This document shows, piece by piece, positions 61,763 to 64,000 of a stretch of DNA of 64,000 bases. Under the pieces are notes generated by a model. That model saw only the letters and a program-made list of their open reading frames with translations, did not search any database and was not told where the DNA came from. Location: the NCBI RefSeq assembly GCF_014873855.1, contig NZ_JADBEL010000010.1, positions 1 to 64,000 on the forward strand. The letters run 5' to 3'. The translations under genes and the position numbers were made by a program. The stretch's first letter is position 1; each line of letters starts with the position of its first letter. The DNA comes from Sporosarcina limicola (GTDB taxonomy: Bacteria; Bacillota; Bacilli; Bacillales_A; Planococcaceae).

Positions 61763-62689
61763 ATGCGTATAACTCAATCGATGCTTGTGAATAATATGGT
61801 GCGTAACTTATCGAATAGTAACTCGAAATTGGATAAAATACAAAATCAAATCGATACTAAGAAGAGAATAAACCGTCCTTCTGATGATCCTGTGGCCATT
61901 ATGAGGGGAATTGGCTATCATAGGGACGTTGATAAAATCGACCAATATAAAGAGAAAAATTTAGGTGAAGTTAATAATTGGCTCGATAATTCAGATGCTG
62001 CACTTGACGCTGTAGGAATAGTACTCCACCGCGTTCACTACATAGTGGGAGAAGCGGCGAATGGCACGAAAACAGAGGATGATCGTGCGAAATACAAAAT
62101 CGAAATTGATGAGTTAAAAAAGCACCTTCAATCTATTTCAAATACTCAAATGGGGGGGAAATATATTTTTAATGGCACAAATACACTAACCCCAGTATGG
62201 AAAGATGGTGTTTTCTCTAACGAAACACTTCCAGGCCCACCCCCAGTTCCGCCCTCTGCTCCAGGTTGGGATAAAGCAGTAAATATCGAAGTGACTGAGG
62301 GAACCGAAATGACAGTAAACGTAACTGCAGTTAATATGTTCAAGGATTTAGATACGATGATGCAGAATATTGGGGATGCATTAGTCGGAACGCCAGGGAA
62401 TCCTTCAAATAGTATTGAAATTAGTGCATTAATAAAGTCCGTAACAGATAACCTAGATGTTGTCCTTGAAAAACGTGCGGAACTAGGAGCACGTCAAAAT
62501 CGTGCAGAAATGATGGAGAATCGTTTATCATCTCAAAACATTTCAACGATAAAGATGATGGATGATAACGAAGGCACCGATTATGAAAAAGCCATTTCAG
62601 AATTAATGTTGCAAGAAACGTCTCACCGTGCGTCACTTGCAGTAGGCGCACGAATCATCCAACCGTCCTTGGTAGATTTTTTAAGATAA
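61763..62689 (+). CDS. flgL: Flagellar hook-associated protein 3 FlgL
   Basis: Second junction protein, between FlgK and the filament; 308 residues. N-terminal flagellin-like MRITQSMLVNNMVRNLSNSN and KRINRPSDDPVAIMRGI; C-terminal LGARQNRAEMMENRLSSQNI and then EKAISELMLQETSHRASLAV, both flagellin-type helices. A Pro-rich loop (PGPPPVPPSAPG) interrupts the middle domain at about residue 157-168, an insertion I would not expect in most FlgL. A terminator follows. Confidence 0.94.
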   Translation: MRITQSMLVNNMVRNLSNSNSKLDKIQNQIDTKKRINRPSDDPVAIMRGIGYHRDVDKIDQYKEKNLGEVNNWLDNSDAALDAVGIVLHRVHYIVGEAANGTKTEDDRAKYKIEIDELKKHLQSISNTQMGGKYIFNGTNTLTPVWKDGVFSNETLPGPPPVPPSAPGWDKAVNIEVTEGTEMTVNVTAVNMFKDLDTMMQNIGDALVGTPGNPSNSIEISALIKSVTDNLDVVLEKRAELGARQNRAEMMENRLSSQNISTIKMMDDNEGTDYEKAISELMLQETSHRASLAVGARIIQPSLVDFLR

Positions 62690-62730
62690 CATAAAGATGA
62701 GTTAAGCTTTTTACTATTATAATCTACTAA

Positions 62731-62764
62731 GAAAGCGTTTGGATATCCTCCAAACGCTTTTCTT
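62731..62764 (+). terminator. Terminator behind flgL
   Basis: GAAAGCGTTTGG / CCAAACGCTTTTC 12-bp stem with a seven-base loop and following TCTTT. It closes the flgM-flgL transcript before the multi-hairpin element. Confidence 0.88.
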
Positions 62765-62796
62765 TAGAAGCTGAACCTATGGGACCCGAAGAAGCG

Positions 62797-63020
62797 TAAG
62801 TGGGGGCATCAACTGCCCAAAACAGCTGTGGAATAAAGTTCGATTCCACTTTAAAGCCCGAATGGTTCGGACCAACAGGATGTTGGCCGCTTAGAGGAGA
62901 GGGATTGACCTTTATCCCTCTTTGTTGCCGCAGGATGCGGTGTCTTAGTCTGAGTCCCTTTTTATAATTAGTGAGGATAATGAATCCTCCTGATTGAAGT
63001 TTCACTTTATAGGTTTTTAA
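62797..63020 (+). other. Multi-hairpin non-coding element with GGA loops
   Basis: Consecutive stems: GGGCA/TGCCC (62804-62818), GTGGAAT/ATTCCAC (62828-62849), CCGAA/TTCGG (62858-62870), CCAACA-GGA-TGTTGG (62872-62886), AGAGGGAT/ATCCCTCT (62898-62921), CCGCA-GGA-TGCGG (62928-62940), and GAGGAT/ATCCTC (about 62973-62987). Terminators lie on both sides (62731-62764 and 63075-63105). It occupies the place of B. subtilis yviE between flgL and fliW. A minus-strand open frame through it (62727-63005) has no good start signal. It may be a repeat-derived structured element or an RNA. Confidence 0.6.
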
Positions 63021-63074
63021 GCTCGGTTGAAAATCCAGCTGATGTAAACTAGTTAGCGGTCACTGTACAAAACG

Positions 63075-63105
63075 AAAAGACTAGGCTAACCAGCTTAGTC
63101 TTTTT
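63075..63105 (+). terminator. Terminator before fliW
   Basis: GACTAGGCT / AGCTTAGTC stem (one mismatch) with an AACC loop, A-tract before and T-tract after, so it can work in both directions. Confidence 0.75.
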
Positions 63106-63160
63106 AAAAAATCCAAATAATGCTATTGTACATAACAGGAACTATAAAGGAGTAGATGAT

Positions 63161-63610
63161 ATGCGTATCCAAACAAAATTCTTCGGAGATGTCGAACTAT
63201 ATCTCGACCAAAGATGGACATTTCCGAAAGGGATTCCAGGATTTGAAGATGAAAAGGAATTTGCTTTGCTTCCCATAGAAAACAATTCAACCTTTCAAGT
63301 ATTACAATCCACAACAGATAGGGATATCGCCCTAATTGTCGCCAATCCATATCTATTAGTGGAGAATTACTCATTCGATATCGATGAACCGACAATCGAA
63401 CTACTCACTATCAAAGAAGCAGAAGACATCTTTGTACTAGCAGTTCTCACTTTAAAAGATCCGTTCGAAACTTCGACCATCAATTTACAGGCACCTGTTA
63501 TTTTTCAGTCCAAATCAAAAACAGCAAAACAGATGCTTATAAATGATACCGCATTTTCAATCCGTCATACAATTGGTACACAAGACACAGCCATCCAAGG
63601 GGAGGCGTGA
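63161..63610 (+). CDS. fliW: Flagellar assembly factor FliW
   Basis: Antagonist of CsrA, 149 residues, RBS AAGGAG. FliW binds flagellin; when flagellin is exported FliW is freed, binds CsrA and lifts repression of hag translation. Motifs: GDVELYLDQRWTFPKGIPGF, EFALLPIENNSTFQVLQS, and LKDPFETSTINLQAPVIF. It starts only 3 bp ahead of csrA in an operon, as in B. subtilis, but yviE is missing upstream. Confidence 0.94.
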   Translation: MRIQTKFFGDVELYLDQRWTFPKGIPGFEDEKEFALLPIENNSTFQVLQSTTDRDIALIVANPYLLVENYSFDIDEPTIELLTIKEAEDIFVLAVLTLKDPFETSTINLQAPVIFQSKSKTAKQMLINDTAFSIRHTIGTQDTAIQGEA

Positions 63611-63613
63611 AAG

Positions 63614-63835
63614 ATGCTAGTCTTATCTCGTAAATTAAACGAAACAATTCGAATTGGTGATGATATTGTGATTAGAGTGGTAGATATTAAGGGAGAAACC
63701 GTCCGGCTTGGAATCGAAGCACCTAAATCCATTGAAATTTTACGCGGTGAATTAATAACCTCTATATCTGAAACAAATACAGAGGCTATCCAACTCGATG
63801 CGTCCCTTTTTACAAAGTTATCAAAAAAACTTTGA
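63614..63835 (+). CDS. csrA: Carbon storage regulator CsrA
   Basis: RNA-binding repressor of 73 residues that blocks ribosome access by binding GGA motifs in hairpin loops. MLVLSRKLNETIRIGDDIVI holds the RNA-binding strand and VRLGIEAPKSIEILRGE the second RNA-contact region; the longer C-terminus typical of FliW-regulated CsrA is present. RBS GGGAGG. Its likely target, the hag leader, begins 60 bp downstream. Confidence 0.96.
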   Translation: MLVLSRKLNETIRIGDDIVIRVVDIKGETVRLGIEAPKSIEILRGELITSISETNTEAIQLDASLFTKLSKKL

Positions 63836-63864
63836 AATACTTTTAAAGTACTTTTGAAAAAGAG

Positions 63865-63891
63865 TAAACAAATCCAATTCAAATCCGATAT
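63865..63891 (+). promoter_or_regulatory. Sigma-D promoter of the hag-like transcript
   Basis: TAAA (63865-63868), 15-bp spacer, TCCGATAT (63884-63891) against TAAA-N15-GCCGATAA. It would start a leader of about 100 nt that ends at the ribosome site at the window edge. Confidence 0.7.
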
Positions 63892-63955
63892 TACTAGTGT
63901 AAGCAACAAGTAAGGAAGAACGGCCGATTCCTGAAAGTTGCAAACAAAAAAATGG

Positions 63956-63975
63956 GGTCCACACGGATGTGGGCC
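63956..63975 (+). promoter_or_regulatory. CsrA-binding hairpin (BS1) in the hag-like leader
   Basis: GGTCCACA-CGGA-TGTGGGCC is an 8-bp stem with a CGGA tetraloop, the classic CsrA site (ACA-GGA-TGT core). A second GGA lies in the ribosome site 11 bases downstream, giving the two-site layout known from the B. subtilis hag leader. Confidence 0.8.
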
Positions 63976-63985
63976 AACACATACT

Positions 63986-63993
63986 CAAGGAGG
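63986..63993 (+). promoter_or_regulatory. Ribosome binding site of hag-like gene (CsrA BS2)
   Basis: CAAGGAGG with ACACA to the window end; with normal spacing the start codon would lie at about 64001. The AAGGAGG core contains the second CsrA GGA. The coding region itself is outside the window, so flagellin is inferred from synteny and leader only. Confidence 0.7.
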
Positions 63994-64000
63994 AAACACA

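Noticed and set aside
62727..63005. 92-codon minus-strand ORF behind flgL
   Set aside because: It lies in the multi-hairpin element and overlaps the flgL terminator. Its sequence is dictated by the hairpins, so I treat the DNA as non-coding.
1..64000. tRNA, rRNA, prophage, IS transposase or riboswitch
   Set aside because: I looked for cloverleaf, transposase and common aptamer signatures on both strands and found none that I could support by eye.

Overview
The window looks like chromosome of a low-to-mid GC, endospore-forming, flagellated Firmicute of the Bacillales, most like the Planococcaceae (Sporosarcina-like). Support: B. subtilis-type gene blocks (tagO-tagV-yvyE-degSU; hmoB//hemEHY-yhfH-lplJ-lcfB; comFA-comFC-yvyF-flgMNKL-fliW-csrA), a spore-coat CotH, an accessory SecA2/S-layer assembly pair, AGGAGG-type ribosome sites, TTG/GTG starts and intrinsic terminators. 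No rRNA, tRNA, phage, intact IS or CRISPR was seen. The family assignment is inference.

Layout. 1-4.2 kb: a 41-bp tandem array, then a cre-controlled TRAP transporter whose TAXI-type binding protein appears circularly permuted. 4.2-8.2 kb: a LysM-NlpC/P60 protein lacking its catalytic Cys, a short TetR regulator, a 2TM pseudogene, an SCP2 protein and BrnQ. 8.4-10.7 kb: a b(o/a)3 oxidase operon including a 48-residue subunit IIa. 11-12.5 kb: nagB and an active-type NlpC/P60 hydrolase. 12.7-16 kb: slaP and secA2. 16.2-21.9 kb: tagO, LCP ligase, yvyE, degS, degU and a lipoprotein. 22.2-25.4 kb: yhjD, comK, an M20 amidohydrolase and hmoB. 25.6-30.4 kb: hemEHY, yhfH and lplJ. 30.5-35.7 kb: a second 41-bp array and a Bce-type two-component/ABC detoxification module. 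35.8-42.6 kb: an acyl-CoA ligase, an ACAGTT-type array, and an ECF sigma-membrane protein-ABC operon. 42.7-45.3 kb: cotH flanked by two paralogous Arg-rich CotG-like genes. 45.6-52.8 kb: an orphan AbrB-type antitoxin, citR/citA, an S9 peptidase, a GNAT and aspartase. 53-56 kb: a detached comFB, a broken hicA, an enoyl-CoA hydratase and an EAL-HDOD protein. 56.9-64 kb: the comF/flagellar filament-assembly operons ending in fliW, csrA and a hag-like leader whose coding region would start just past the window edge.

The strongest unexplained signal is two families of intergenic tandem arrays. Family A has a 41-bp period made of two 20-21-bp halves. Family B has 19-21-bp ACAGTT subunits in a 61-bp higher-order unit. 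Together they occupy seven loci, all read on the + strand, and both have about two-helical-turn spacing. A dispersed hairpin (three copies) and GGA-loop multi-hairpin elements add further non-coding structure.

How the genes work together: DegSU, ComK/ComF, FlgM/sigma-D and FliW/CsrA form a lifestyle-switch cluster covering exoenzymes, competence and motility. The comF-flagellar block is separated from degU by about 35 kb of unrelated genes, unlike in B. subtilis, and comFB has been left about 3.6 kb upstream of comFA. TagO, the LCP ligase, NlpC/P60 enzymes and SecA2/SlaP serve the envelope; CotH and the CotG-like proteins serve the spore coat.
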